64,000 nt of DNA, taken from the NCBI RefSeq assembly GCF_000688235.1, contig NZ_JHYO01000020.1, positions 1 through 64,000 of the forward strand, written 5' to 3'. Every line of letters starts with the position of its first letter. Position 1 is the stretch's first letter. Of the stretch, positions 33,799-43,076 are shown in pieces. Origin of the DNA: Terasakiella pusilla DSM 6293 (GTDB lineage Bacteria > Pseudomonadota > Alphaproteobacteria > Rhodospirillales > Terasakiellaceae). Under the pieces are notes generated by a model. It worked only from the letters and a program-made list of their open reading frames with translations, searched no databases and was not told the DNA's origin. The translations under genes were made by a program, and so were the position numbers.

Positions 33799-36195
33799 CT
33801 AAAAACGTTCAAGTAGACGATCAATATATTTCAATTCTTGTTCTGTGCGACCCTTTTGTCCGGCACGACGGTATAATTCTTTTAAAATTTCGCGTGATCG
33901 CTTCATTTCCACGTCATCCGGCACAGTGCGACCTGTCTCGTCAGCGATCGGTCCCTTATTGCTGCGTCGTCCCAACGGGTCATAGCCGGGCAATTGACGG
34001 GGTAGGGACTGCATCCCCATCTGTTGGGCCAAGGATTGCGCACTTTCCTGCAAGCCTTTGCGCAACTGATCCACAGCCTGTCCCTGTGCCTGTATCGCCA
34101 CGTCATCCAACCCCCGTTCAAGGGCCGTTGCCGCGCGATCCATCGCAGCTTGCGCGTCCTTCAATGTCTCAGGGGTTTGCACATTCATTTCGCGCAGGCG
34201 CTTTATCTGTTCTTGCAATTGGTCATAAAGTTGGCGTTGTTCCTCTGCCTGTTGAATCGCCTGTTTGGTTGCCTCCAGACTTTGGGCATCCCCGCTGCGT
34301 GTACGTTGAAAGGTGCGATCCAGCAAATCCTGCTGGGCTTCCTCCAAGGCGCGCAGTTGCTCGACCATTTCTTTTGCGGCTTGCATCATCTCTGGGTCCG
34401 GCGGTTCCTGCATGGCAAGACGCGACAGGATAGATTGAAACTGTTCCATCACCGCCTTTGCAGCTTGCGTATCACCCGCGCGCATCAGGTCACGCGCCTT
34501 GTTCAGCAAAGCCATCAACTCATCGCGCCCGATCATATTCGCACTCGTCAGGTTCGCGGCCCCTTCAAACCCTTCCATATCAGGCATGGACTGGCTCATT
34601 TGGCGTAAAAACTCATCCAGACTTTTTTGCATCTGTTCAAACAAAGCTTCCATGCCCGCACGACCCCCGGCGTTCCCCATAAGATCCTGCAATTGGCGCG
34701 ACATAAATTCCAGCTGATTGCGCGCACTGCCCGACGCCCCTTCTTCTAGACGCACCGCCGTTTCCCACAGGATAACGCGCACGGCTTCAGTTTCCGGTGT
34801 TGCCATGTCAATGTGCAAACGATCAGAAGCCACCCGCAACGCCAGATAAACCGCAACGTCATCCGCAAAAGTTTCGGGCGTGCGCAGGATCTGATCCAGG
34901 GCGATCTGGGCATAGAGCCTGTCTTCCGGTGTACTTTCCAACAAACTGCGCCGGATTTTCACCAATTCGCGCGCAATCGGATGGGTGAAGCGACGTTCCG
35001 GCAAGACCATTTGCAGGGCCTGTCCGTAGTTGGTCTGATTGGCACTATCAATCGCGATGGGCGTAACGACCACCGTTTGTCCCGCCCACGGATTGTCCGA
35101 CAGGTTATGGCGAAAACTGCCTTTAACCTCAGTCGCACTTTCATCCTGCACAAGGACCAGATCGCCGCGTCCATCCGGCTTTAAAGGATGGATTTTCAAC
35201 TGAACCTGCTTCAAGCCAAAATCGTCTTTTGCCTCAAACCCCAAAGTCATGTGACCGCGAAAACCGGTCTTGACCGATTTATCCAGCGCAATTGTCGGCG
35301 GCAGGTCTGCAACCAGATGTACAGGCCAGCGATAGAGCAGCTGATCACCGTCCAAAAGCCGTAATTCGTCCCCCTGATCCACCGTTGTTTCCAAACTAAA
35401 CGCCCCGCGTCCCAGCACCTGCATCTCTTCTTCAAACCCGCCAATGGCAAGGCGCAAATCTTCGGACTGTTGTGCGCCTTCCAACCTGATCAAAATCTGA
35501 CTGTGCTGCACAATCGACACCGCATCGCTTGCTTGTGCAGACTGATCATCAGCTTGCAAAAAAACAGGCCCAAGACCCGTATAGGCAGGGGGATTAATCC
35601 AGGCTTCCACCCGCCAGCCTTGGGCAAATTGCGGCGCTTGATGCAAAGAAAAGGCTTGCGCAAAACGACTGCCATCATCAAAACGCGCTTCAATCGCGCC
35701 CAACACCAACAACAAGATCAACCCCGCCCGCAACGAATAAGGATCACGTTTATAAAGGCGGGAGCGCGGGAAGTTGACCACCACCTGCTTTAAGGCCGTC
35801 ACCATGCGGTCCTGATGTTTGATCCAGATGGCTTGGCTCAGTTTATCATGCTGTTCGCCAACTGGTTGATCCAGCAAGGCAAACAGCGGCTGATGGGACA
35901 GGGCGCTGTCGCGTTCCAGCTTATGAAGTGCCGCCGTCTTATCCGGATAAGCCACGCCGCGCACGCCATAAGTAAGGCTACCCACACAGGCAAGACAAAA
36001 CGCGCCCAGCACCAAAACATGCAGAACGGGCGAGAGCAGGGTAAACAGATTAAAGAGAATCGCTGCCAGAAACAGGCTGCTGATGATCAGGAAAGGCCAG
36101 AGACGCGGCCAGAGCGTTTCCCAATAGATCACCGCGCGCACGATAAAAATCATACGGTTTAATCGACGCAACGCAGCGGTGTCCAATTCGTGCAT
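33799..36195 (-). CDS. DUF4175 / TIGR02302 family membrane protein
   Basis: A 798-residue protein with two or three N-terminal membrane helices (about 15-65 and 143-160), a large periplasmic-looking beta-rich region, and a long Gln/Ala/Met-rich helical C-terminal half (from about residue 480) with coiled-coil character (QAIQQAEEQRQLYDQLQEQ and similar). This matches the alphaproteobacterial TIGR02302 family, which is nearly always downstream of lysA and of unknown function. It lies 76 bases after lysA on the same strand. Confidence 0.85.
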   Translation of the reverse strand: MHELDTAALRRLNRMIFIVRAVIYWETLWPRLWPFLIISSLFLAAILFNLFTLLSPVLHVLVLGAFCLACVGSLTYGVRGVAYPDKTAALHKLERDSALSHQPLFALLDQPVGEQHDKLSQAIWIKHQDRMVTALKQVVVNFPRSRLYKRDPYSLRAGLILLLVLGAIEARFDDGSRFAQAFSLHQAPQFAQGWRVEAWINPPAYTGLGPVFLQADDQSAQASDAVSIVQHSQILIRLEGAQQSEDLRLAIGGFEEEMQVLGRGAFSLETTVDQGDELRLLDGDQLLYRWPVHLVADLPPTIALDKSVKTGFRGHMTLGFEAKDDFGLKQVQLKIHPLKPDGRGDLVLVQDESATEVKGSFRHNLSDNPWAGQTVVVTPIAIDSANQTNYGQALQMVLPERRFTHPIARELVKIRRSLLESTPEDRLYAQIALDQILRTPETFADDVAVYLALRVASDRLHIDMATPETEAVRVILWETAVRLEEGASGSARNQLEFMSRQLQDLMGNAGGRAGMEALFEQMQKSLDEFLRQMSQSMPDMEGFEGAANLTSANMIGRDELMALLNKARDLMRAGDTQAAKAVMEQFQSILSRLAMQEPPDPEMMQAAKEMVEQLRALEEAQQDLLDRTFQRTRSGDAQSLEATKQAIQQAEEQRQLYDQLQEQIKRLREMNVQTPETLKDAQAAMDRAATALERGLDDVAIQAQGQAVDQLRKGLQESAQSLAQQMGMQSLPRQLPGYDPLGRRSNKGPIADETGRTVPDDVEMKRSREILKELYRRAGQKGRTEQELKYIDRLLERF

Positions 36196-36271
36196 AACCA
36201 GCCCTAATCAACAAGTATCCTCTTCAGGATAAACTGTGTTCTTCAGGCTGGCTATACAAGTATTTGTGAAA

Positions 36272-37531
36272 TTAACTTTGCCAGTCGGCAAGGCTTTCCA
36301 GATCCAGCAACTCTTCAATATCCACGCGTTTGCGGACCACAGCGTACTGATCGCCACTGACCATCACTTCGGGGATCAACGCGCGGGAATTATAGGTATT
36401 GGACATGGTTGCGCCATAGGCCCCTGCCGTTCTAAAGGCGACCAGATCCGCAGACGCAAGCTTCGGCAACTTGCGATCTTTTGCAAAGGTGTCGCCTGTC
36501 TCACAGATCGGGCCGACCACGTCATAAGTGACTTTCTCGTCCGTTTCCGGTTCAAACACAGGGACAATCGCGTGGTAGGCAGAATACAGCGACGGACGCA
36601 TCAGATCATTCATCGCCGCATCGATCACGGCAAAAGTCTTGGTCGGAGCTTGCTTGACGTACAGCACTTCACTGACCAACAGACCTGCGTTGCCCGCGAT
36701 CATACGACCGGGCTCAAATTCAAACTCAACGCCCAGATCGCCCAATTCTTCCACAACTAGCTTGCCATATTCAACCGGCAGCGGTGTTTCATCTTCTTCG
36801 TAAGGGATACCCAGACCGCCACCAAGGTCAACGCGCGTTACGTCCAGACCAAGGCTGCGCAGCTCGCCGACCATTTCCTTCATACGGCGGAAAGCCGCAC
36901 GGAACGGTTCAAGGTCCACAAGTTGAGAGCCGATGTGACAGGCCAGACCTTTCGGGTCCACGCCGGACATGTTGCTCGCGCGTTGATAAACTTCAACCGC
37001 ACGGGTCCAATCAATGCCAAACTTGTTGTCGCTTTTGCCTGTGGAAATTTTTTCGTGCGTCTTGGCATCCACATTGGGGTTTACGCGCAAGACAATAGGC
37101 ATACGTGCACCAAGCTTGGTTGCAACGTCGCTCAGGACCACCAGTTCTTCTTCGCTTTCCACGTTGATCTGACGGATGCCCGCTTTGACGGCATATTCCA
37201 GATCGCTGCGGCTTTTGCCCACACCGGAGAACACAACCTTATTGGCTGGCACGCCCGCTTTGAGCGCGCGCTTCAATTCCCCGACGGACACCACATCCGC
37301 CCCTGCGCCCAGATCGGCAAGGGTCTTGATGACAGCGATGTTGGAATTTGCCTTAACCGCAAAACAGATGGTCGAGTCCAATTCTTTTACTGCGTCGGCA
37401 AAAACATTGTAGTGACGTTCCAGCGTTGCGCGGGAATAAACATAAAACGGTGTCCCGACTTCTTCAGCCAGTTTGGTCAGGGCGACGTCTTCGGCATAAA
37501 GTTCGCCGTTTTTATACTGAAAATGATCCAT
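36272..37531 (-). CDS. lysA: Diaminopimelate decarboxylase
   Basis: A 419-residue fold-type III PLP enzyme that decarboxylates meso-diaminopimelate to L-lysine, the last step of the pathway. K60 in CFAVKANSN binds PLP; HIGSQL, DLGGGLGIPY, and the C-terminal CETGDTFAKDRKLP (with the active-site Cys) and YGATMSNTYNSR complete the signature. It lies in the conserved order argH-lptM-lysA; 9 bases separate it from the lipoprotein gene. Confidence 0.97.
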   Translation of the reverse strand: MDHFQYKNGELYAEDVALTKLAEEVGTPFYVYSRATLERHYNVFADAVKELDSTICFAVKANSNIAVIKTLADLGAGADVVSVGELKRALKAGVPANKVVFSGVGKSRSDLEYAVKAGIRQINVESEEELVVLSDVATKLGARMPIVLRVNPNVDAKTHEKISTGKSDNKFGIDWTRAVEVYQRASNMSGVDPKGLACHIGSQLVDLEPFRAAFRRMKEMVGELRSLGLDVTRVDLGGGLGIPYEEDETPLPVEYGKLVVEELGDLGVEFEFEPGRMIAGNAGLLVSEVLYVKQAPTKTFAVIDAAMNDLMRPSLYSAYHAIVPVFEPETDEKVTYDVVGPICETGDTFAKDRKLPKLASADLVAFRTAGAYGATMSNTYNSRALIPEVMVSGDQYAVVRKRVDIEELLDLESLADWQS

Positions 37532-37540
37532 AAGATTTCT

Positions 37541-37699
37541 TTATTTATAGAGTTTCGGTTCAGGGGCCGGGGCAGGGTAGGTGCGCGGATAGGTCGGTTC
37601 CACATCATCCGGTGCAATCGGCTTGTTTTTGCGACCACAGGCCGACAAGGAAAGGACACAAGCCATTAACAGGACAACCCATACAGTTTTACGCGGCAT
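37541..37699 (-). CDS. lptM: Small lipoprotein of the LptM (YifL) family
   Basis: A 52-residue lipoprotein gene too short for most gene callers. The protein begins MPRKTVWVVLLMACVLSLSAC, with the SAC lipobox ending a signal peptide at about residue 20, followed by GRKNKPIAPDD and a Pro/Tyr-rich tail (YPRTYPAPAPEPKLYK). A strong GGAGG lies 6 bases upstream of the ATG at 37699; an ATG at 37702 is also possible. LptM lipoproteins help mature the LPS translocon LptD; the position between argH and lysA is conserved in alphaproteobacteria. Assignment rests on lipobox, CGRK-type start of the mature part, and position. Confidence 0.8.
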   Translation of the reverse strand: MPRKTVWVVLLMACVLSLSACGRKNKPIAPDDVEPTYPRTYPAPAPEPKLYK

Positions 37700-37714
37700 C
37701 ATCCCCCTCCTTTC

Positions 37715-39109
37715 TTACAAAAAACGCTTGCGGGCTTCGACGATCTGTTCACGCACGTTGCTTTGCGCCGTCCCGCCATAAGACGTACGGGACGCAACAG
37801 ACGCATCAATCGTCAGCACATCGTACACGTCCTTGGTGATCGCCGCATCAACAGACTGCATGTCGTCCAAAGACAGATCGGACAAGTCACAGCCTTTATC
37901 TTCTGCAATCTTCACAATCGCGCCCGTGACATGGTGCGCGTTTCTAAACGGCATACCCAGTTCGCGCACCAGCCAGTCGGCAAGATCGGTTGCGGTGGTG
38001 AAGCCCCAGCTTGCACTTTCACGCATCTTTTCTTTATTGACCGTCATTTCTGCGATCATGCCGGTCATCACAGCCACGCCCAATTCCAGTGTATCCGCCG
38101 CATCAAAGACAGGCTCTTTATCTTCCTGCATGTCTTTGGAATACGCCAGCGGCAACCCTTTCATGGAGATCAGCAGGCTGTTCAAATCGCCAACCACACG
38201 ACCGATCTTGGATCGGATCAGTTCGGCTGCGTCCGGGTTTTTCTTTTGCGGCATGATGCTGGACCCGGTGGAGAAACTGTCAGACATGCGCACAAAACCA
38301 AACTGCGCCGACGACCAGATCACCAATTCTTCCGCCAAACGTGACAGGTGAACGGAACAAATCGCCGCAGCACTCAAATATTCCAGTGCAAAGTCACGAT
38401 CAGATACCCCATCCAAAGAGTTCCGCATCGGACCGGAGAAGTTCAACAGTTCTGCCGTATAATGGCGATCGATTGGATAAGGTGTGCCTGCCAAAGCCGC
38501 AGACCCAAGGGGCGATTCATTCACCCGCTTGCGTGCATCAGCAAAACGCGCACGATCGCGACCGACCATTTCCACATAAGCCAACAGGTGATGGCCCAAG
38601 GACACAGGCTGTGCCGCTTGCAAGTGGGTAAAGCCCGGCAGGATGGTATCGACCTGTTCTTCCGCGCGATTGATCAGCGCTTGTTGCAGGATTTTTAAGC
38701 CTTCATCCATACGATCGATGGCATCGCGCACCCACAGGCGGAAATCGGTCGCCACCTGATCGTTACGGGACCGCGCGGTGTGCAAACGCCCTGCCGCATC
38801 ACCGATCAGTTCACGCAGGCGGTTTTCCACGTTCATGTGGATATCTTCCAAGGCGGCGGAGAATTTAAAATCACCCGCTTCAATCTCTGCCAGCACTTTG
38901 TCCAACCCGTCGGTGATGGCTGTGCCATCTTCGGCGCTCAGGATGCCTTGCTTGACCAGCATCGCGCAATGGGCCTTTGATCCGGCGATATCCTGCGCGT
39001 AAAATCGTTTATCAAAATCAATTGAAGCATTGATTTTTTCCATAATCGCGCTTGGGCCACCGGAGAAACGGCCGCCCCACATTTGGTTTGTATCGGATGT
39101 ATCGCTCAT
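37715..39109 (-). CDS. argH: Argininosuccinate lyase
   Basis: A 464-residue member of the fumarase/aspartase superfamily that splits argininosuccinate into arginine and fumarate. The signature [15 protein letters not shown] is present, with [10 protein letters not shown] at the start, [16 protein letters not shown] and [22 protein letters not shown] further on. The start is set at the ATG at 39109 (MSDTSDTNQ); an upstream ATG at 39124 lacks a ribosome site. First gene of an operon with lptM and lysA. Confidence 0.97.
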   Translation of the reverse strand: MSDTSDTNQMWGGRFSGGPSAIMEKINASIDFDKRFYAQDIAGSKAHCAMLVKQGILSAEDGTAITDGLDKVLAEIEAGDFKFSAALEDIHMNVENRLRELIGDAAGRLHTARSRNDQVATDFRLWVRDAIDRMDEGLKILQQALINRAEEQVDTILPGFTHLQAAQPVSLGHHLLAYVEMVGRDRARFADARKRVNESPLGSAALAGTPYPIDRHYTAELLNFSGPMRNSLDGVSDRDFALEYLSAAAICSVHLSRLAEELVIWSSAQFGFVRMSDSFSTGSSIMPQKKNPDAAELIRSKIGRVVGDLNSLLISMKGLPLAYSKDMQEDKEPVFDAADTLELGVAVMTGMIAEMTVNKEKMRESASWGFTTATDLADWLVRELGMPFRNAHHVTGAIVKIAEDKGCDLSDLSLDDMQSVDAAITKDVYDVLTIDASVASRTSYGGTAQSNVREQIVEARKRFL

Positions 39110-39257
39110 GATCAGTCTCGTCATATAAGTCAGTAAATTGCTTGAGTTTGTTTGCCCGAAAGCGCCAGTCGCGTCAAGCGTGCAGCGATCATTTGCCCCC
39201 GAAAACCCTTCATTTACCTTTTGGCGCTATAATGCACCCCTCTCACCCGTATGGGCA

Positions 39258-39285
39258 TTGACTCGACCTGATGCTGGTGAATAAT
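39258..39285 (+). promoter_or_regulatory. Sigma-70-like promoter of the GGDEF gene
   Basis: TTGACT (39258-39263), a 16-base spacer and AATAAT (39280-39285). Transcription would start near 39292, which rules out the ATG at 39271 and supports 39328 as the start of the GGDEF protein. A perfect TATAAT at 39228-39233 lies just upstream but has no good -35. Confidence 0.6.
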
Positions 39286-39327
39286 GCGATCCTACCACGA
39301 TCGTATAACTCACGGACAGTTCTTCAC

Positions 39328-40812
39328 ATGGTTTCTACGCCTTTATACCTGCCCATAAGAACACTGCTACATCTAACCGTTTGTGCCCTGTTTTTTCTGA
39401 TAGCGGGCCTCAGGTCAGCCCCTGCCCAATCCCCTGCGGATATCGGGCTGAGCATCCATGAGCGCGCCTATCTCGATCACAAAAAAATTCTGCGCGTCTG
39501 TGTCGATCCCAGCCGCCTGCCCTTTGACGGGGTGGATGAGGCGGGCAATCATGATGGCCTGTCCAAAGATGTGTTTGATATCCTGGCCCGTATGCTCAAT
39601 GTCACCATGGTGGTCCCGCAAGTGGAAGACTGGGACGACCTGATGAAAAAGGCCAAAAGCCGTGCCTGTGACGTGGTCTCCCAAATCAATGCCAATGATG
39701 AACGCCGGGAATTTCTCGACTTCACCACGCCCTATTTCTATCTGCCGCTTGCCGTCGTCACCCGCTATGACCGTATCTTTGTAGAGGAAAGCCTACAGGG
39801 GTCCGGCGTAAAGTTTGCCGTCATCAAAGACGATATCGCCATTGATAAACTGCGCAAAAAATATCCCGATATTGATCTTGTCGAGGTCAAAAACAATATC
39901 GAAGCCATGCAAATGGTCCATGACGGGGATGTCTTTGGTTATATCGGGGCCCAAGGGGCCGTTGCCTTTGCCATCCAAAAATTGGACCTGAATAAACTCG
40001 CGGTCACCGGCAGCTTGCCGCTGCGCTATGAACTCTCCATCGCGTCGCGCAATGACGAACCCTATCTGGGTAGCGCGCTTGAAAAAGCCGTGCGCGCCAT
40101 TGATCCCAAAGAAGCCCAGAGCATCCGCGATAAATGGATTGCCATCACCATTCAGGAAGTCACGGATTATACCCTGATCTGGCAACTCCTTGTGGTACTT
40201 GGCACTGTGCTCATGGTATCCCTGTTCTGGAACAATCGCCTCAGTTCTGCCAACCGTAAAATCCGCGAGACGTTAACCCAGCTTCATGCCGCCCAACACC
40301 AGTTGGAAGATCAAAATAAAGTCCTGCAAAGACAATCAGTTACAGACTCCCTCAGTGGCCTTTATAACCGCTTGAAGCTGGATAAAGATATCGCCCAAGA
40401 AATCAAGCGGGCCGAGCGCAGCAACACGCCCTTCTCCCTGATCCTGATGGATATTGACCATTTTAAACGGATCAACGACACCCACGGTCACTTGATCGGA
40501 GATGACGTGTTGAAAGAATTCGCCGCCCTGCTGCAAAGCCAGACCCGCAGCAGCGATATTCTGGGCCGCTGGGGTGGGGAAGAATTTTTGCTGCTGTGTC
40601 CCGACTGCCCACTGGACGGTGCAAAAACGCGTGCCGAAGATTTGCGCACAACCATCGCGGCCCACACCTTCGCCCACATTGGCCCCTTAACCGCCAGCTT
40701 CGGCGTCGCCACCTATCACCCCGGCGAACACCCAAACGCCCTCCTCAAACGCGCCGACCTCGCGCTTTATCGCGCCAAAGAAAAAGGCCGCAACTGCGTC
40801 GATTGCAGCTAG
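39328..40812 (+). CDS. Periplasmic-binding-domain diguanylate cyclase
   Basis: A 494-residue membrane sensor that makes c-di-GMP. A signal or anchor helix (about 10-30) leads to a family-3 binding domain in the periplasm (LRVCVDPSRLPFDGVDEAG, FLDFTTPYFYLPLAVV), then a membrane helix near residue 285 (LIWQLLVVLGTVLMVSLFW), a short coiled coil, and a GGDEF domain with an intact GGEEF active site. RSSD five residues before it is the product-inhibition I-site. It should couple a periplasmic ligand to c-di-GMP production. The ligand is unknown. Confidence 0.93.
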   Translation: MVSTPLYLPIRTLLHLTVCALFFLIAGLRSAPAQSPADIGLSIHERAYLDHKKILRVCVDPSRLPFDGVDEAGNHDGLSKDVFDILARMLNVTMVVPQVEDWDDLMKKAKSRACDVVSQINANDERREFLDFTTPYFYLPLAVVTRYDRIFVEESLQGSGVKFAVIKDDIAIDKLRKKYPDIDLVEVKNNIEAMQMVHDGDVFGYIGAQGAVAFAIQKLDLNKLAVTGSLPLRYELSIASRNDEPYLGSALEKAVRAIDPKEAQSIRDKWIAITIQEVTDYTLIWQLLVVLGTVLMVSLFWNNRLSSANRKIRETLTQLHAAQHQLEDQNKVLQRQSVTDSLSGLYNRLKLDKDIAQEIKRAERSNTPFSLILMDIDHFKRINDTHGHLIGDDVLKEFAALLQSQTRSSDILGRWGGEEFLLLCPDCPLDGAKTRAEDLRTTIAAHTFAHIGPLTASFGVATYHPGEHPNALLKRADLALYRAKEKGRNCVDCS

Positions 40813-40832
40813 TCGCCCTGCCGCGCAATCGT

Positions 40833-40911
40833 CATGCCGCACCCGTTGCGGCATGAATGGCTGAGGCGATACACCGACCTCTCCCCCATAATCGCGCAAC
40901 AGGTGCGCGAT
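40833..40911 (+). terminator. Two adjacent hairpins between the GGDEF and AAA ATPase genes
   Basis: CATGCCGCA / TGCGGCATG (40833-40841 with 40847-40855) and ATCGCGCA / TGCGCGAT (40891-40898 with 40904-40911) are perfect stems with 5-base loops, following the stop codon at 40812. A run of five T starts 8 bases after the second stem. They probably act as terminator or 3' processing structures; the short loops and GC-rich arms also resemble REP-type elements. Confidence 0.5.
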
Positions 40912-40951
40912 GACGCTGTTTTTAAATTCTCCATGACAAAAGAGTATACTG

Positions 40952-41521
40952 ATGAAAACATCCCCGATCCGACAAACCCAAACTTACTTTATCTTAAGTG
41001 GTGCCATGGGCAGTGGAAAAACCACCCTTTGCCAGGACCTCAAAGCAAATGGTCAGTCCGTCGTCGACGAACCCGCGCGACAAATCCTCGCGGAGCAGCG
41101 CAGCTTTGGCGGAAGCGGTGTACCCGAAGAAGATCCGCACCTCTTCACCAATCTGCTGCTTTCACGCACGCTTTATGCCTATGACTTTCACCAAGAAGCG
41201 AAACAACCGATCCTCTTTGATCGTGGGGTGCCGGACATCCTCGCCTACGCGAAATTATTTAACTTAGAGACAACGCGCTTTCAAAAAGCAGCGGAGATTT
41301 ATCGCTATAATCCCACGGTTTTTATGATGGCGGACTGGCCGGAAATTTATACGACAGATGAAGAGCGTAAAATGACCTATGAACAAGCTCAACGCTTTGG
41401 GCAAACCCTTCGGTCCATTTACCAAAGCCTGAACTATACCGTCATCGACGTGCCCCAAATGAACATTCAAGACAGAAGCAACTTCATACGGGAGCATATA
41501 CACAGCCGCACTGAGCAATAA
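40952..41521 (+). CDS. P-loop AAA_28-type ATPase/kinase
   Basis: A 189-residue small P-loop protein with Walker A GAMGSGKTTL at about residues 17-26, DEPARQILAEQ, and a Walker B-like LFDRGVPDILAYAKL. This is the AAA_28 pattern, found in NadR-like nucleoside kinases and in predicted small-molecule kinases. It is a solitary gene; no toxin or partner is seen. The phospho-acceptor is unknown. The long frame starting at 40834 in another phase is a shadow. Confidence 0.82.
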   Translation: MKTSPIRQTQTYFILSGAMGSGKTTLCQDLKANGQSVVDEPARQILAEQRSFGGSGVPEEDPHLFTNLLLSRTLYAYDFHQEAKQPILFDRGVPDILAYAKLFNLETTRFQKAAEIYRYNPTVFMMADWPEIYTTDEERKMTYEQAQRFGQTLRSIYQSLNYTVIDVPQMNIQDRSNFIREHIHSRTEQ

Positions 41522-41557
41522 AAAAGCCCCGAACATCACTGCTCGAGGCCTTTTTCT
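41521..41557. terminator. Bidirectional terminator between AAA ATPase and gcvPB
   Basis: An imperfect stem (AAAAAGCC with GGCCTTTTT, plus CCCGA/TCGAGG) with a 10-base loop. T-rich tails exist on both strands, so it serves both the plus-strand ATPase gene and the minus-strand gcv operon. Confidence 0.75.
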
Positions 41558-41576
41558 TTAACCGTGATAACCGAAG

Positions 41577-43076
41577 TTATTCGGCAGCTTCTGTCCATTT
41601 GAGAACAGGGCTACGCGCCGCTTTGGTTTCGTCCAGTCGACGACGCGGGGTCAGCATCGGGGCGGATTTGAAGCTCTCGGCTGCACCGTCCTTGGCTTTT
41701 TGCGTCATTTCGCGGATCATGTGGATAAACTTATCCAATGTCGCTTTGTTTTCTGTCTCTGTCGGTTCCATCAACAAGGCACCGTGTACCACCAGCGGGA
41801 AGTACATGGTCATCGGGTGGACCCCTTCGTCGATCATCATCTTGGCAAAATCAAGGGTGGTGACCCCTGTATCTTTCAAGAAACGATCATCAAACAGAAC
41901 TTCGTGCATGCAAGGGCCATCCGGGAAGGAGACTGTCAGCATGTCCTGAAGTTTGGCTTTAAGGTAGTTGGCGTTCAACACCGCATCACCTGAAGCTTGA
42001 CGCAGACCGTCAGACCCATGGCTCATCATGTAAGACAGGGAGCGAATGAACATCCCCATCTGACCGTGGAAGCCCTTGATCCGACCAAACGGGTCTTGAT
42101 CGCTATCGGCTTTATGTTCCACCAATTTGAAGCCATCGCCCGTGTCCACAACATAAGGGACCGGAGCATAAGGCGCCAAAGCCGCAGACAAGACAACCGG
42201 ACCAGAACCCGGACCACCGCCGCCATGCGGGGTGGAGAAGGTTTTGTGCAAGTTGATATGCATGCAATCAATGCCCAGATCACCCGGACGCACACGCCCC
42301 ATGATGGCGTTGAAGTTTGCGCCGTCACAATAGAAATACGCGCCCACCGCATGCACAGCTTCGGCAATTTCTACGATGTCACGTTCAAACAGGCCACATG
42401 TGTTGGGGTTGGTCAGCATGATCGCCGCCACGTCTTCATTCAAGGCCGCTTTCAAAGCATCCAGATCGACACGCCCGTCAGACGTTGCCGGAATGCTTTC
42501 TACCTTATAGCCGCAAGCCGCTGCTGTTGCCGGGTTGGTGCCATGGGCACTTTCCGGGCAAAGAACGATTTTACGCGGGTTGCCTTTGGCTTCGTGCGCG
42601 GCACGTGCTGCCATCAGGCCGCACAATTCACCATGCGCACCAGCAGCCGGGCTCATGGCAACCGCTGGCATGCCTGTCAGTTCTTTCAGCCAATGGGCAC
42701 ATTGGTCGATCAGTTCCAGCGCCCCTTGAACCGTAGAATTCGGCTGCAACGGGTGCAGGTCTGCCAAACCGCCAAGGCGGGCCATTTTTTCGTTCAGACG
42801 CGGGTTATGCTTCATGGTACAGGACCCAAGCGGGTAGAACCCTGTATCAATCGCATAGTTCTTTTGCGACAAACGCATGTAGTGACGCACCGTGTCCGGT
42901 TCTGTCATGCCCGGCAGGCCGATCTTGCCTTCACGGGCCAGACCACCCAGACGGGTTTTCACTTCTGGCACATCCGGCAAATCAACGCCGCATTTACCCG
43001 GTGTGTCCTGTTCGAAAATCAACGGCTCTTCGATTTGCAGGCCTTGGTTTCCGGTAATGGTATGTAGATCGCTCAT
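41577..43076 (-). CDS. gcvPB: Glycine dehydrogenase (decarboxylating) subunit 2
   Basis: A 499-residue C-terminal-half subunit of the split P-protein of the glycine cleavage system. It carries the PLP lysine in INLHKTFSTPHGGGGPG, with NYAIDTGFYPLGSCTMKHNPR near the N-terminus and VVHGALLMEPTETE near the end. With GcvPA it decarboxylates glycine and passes the aminomethyl group to lipoyl-GcvH. Its start overlaps the gcvPA stop by 4 bases. Last gene of the operon. Confidence 0.97.
   Translation of the reverse strand: MSDLHTITGNQGLQIEEPLIFEQDTPGKCGVDLPDVPEVKTRLGGLAREGKIGLPGMTEPDTVRHYMRLSQKNYAIDTGFYPLGSCTMKHNPRLNEKMARLGGLADLHPLQPNSTVQGALELIDQCAHWLKELTGMPAVAMSPAAGAHGELCGLMAARAAHEAKGNPRKIVLCPESAHGTNPATAAACGYKVESIPATSDGRVDLDALKAALNEDVAAIMLTNPNTCGLFERDIVEIAEAVHAVGAYFYCDGANFNAIMGRVRPGDLGIDCMHINLHKTFSTPHGGGGPGSGPVVLSAALAPYAPVPYVVDTGDGFKLVEHKADSDQDPFGRIKGFHGQMGMFIRSLSYMMSHGSDGLRQASGDAVLNANYLKAKLQDMLTVSFPDGPCMHEVLFDDRFLKDTGVTTLDFAKMMIDEGVHPMTMYFPLVVHGALLMEPTETENKATLDKFIHMIREMTQKAKDGAAESFKSAPMLTPRRRLDETKAARSPVLKWTEAAE

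Noticed and set aside
40952-41521. Defence or toxin-antitoxin module around the small AAA ATPase
   Set aside because: The gene is solitary between a GGDEF gene and the gcv operon; no effector or partner gene is visible.
41997-43067. Open frame of 356 codons opposite gcvPB
   Set aside because: It is antisense to a clearly recognised gene and reads Arg/Gln/His-rich with no family pattern; it is a codon-bias shadow.
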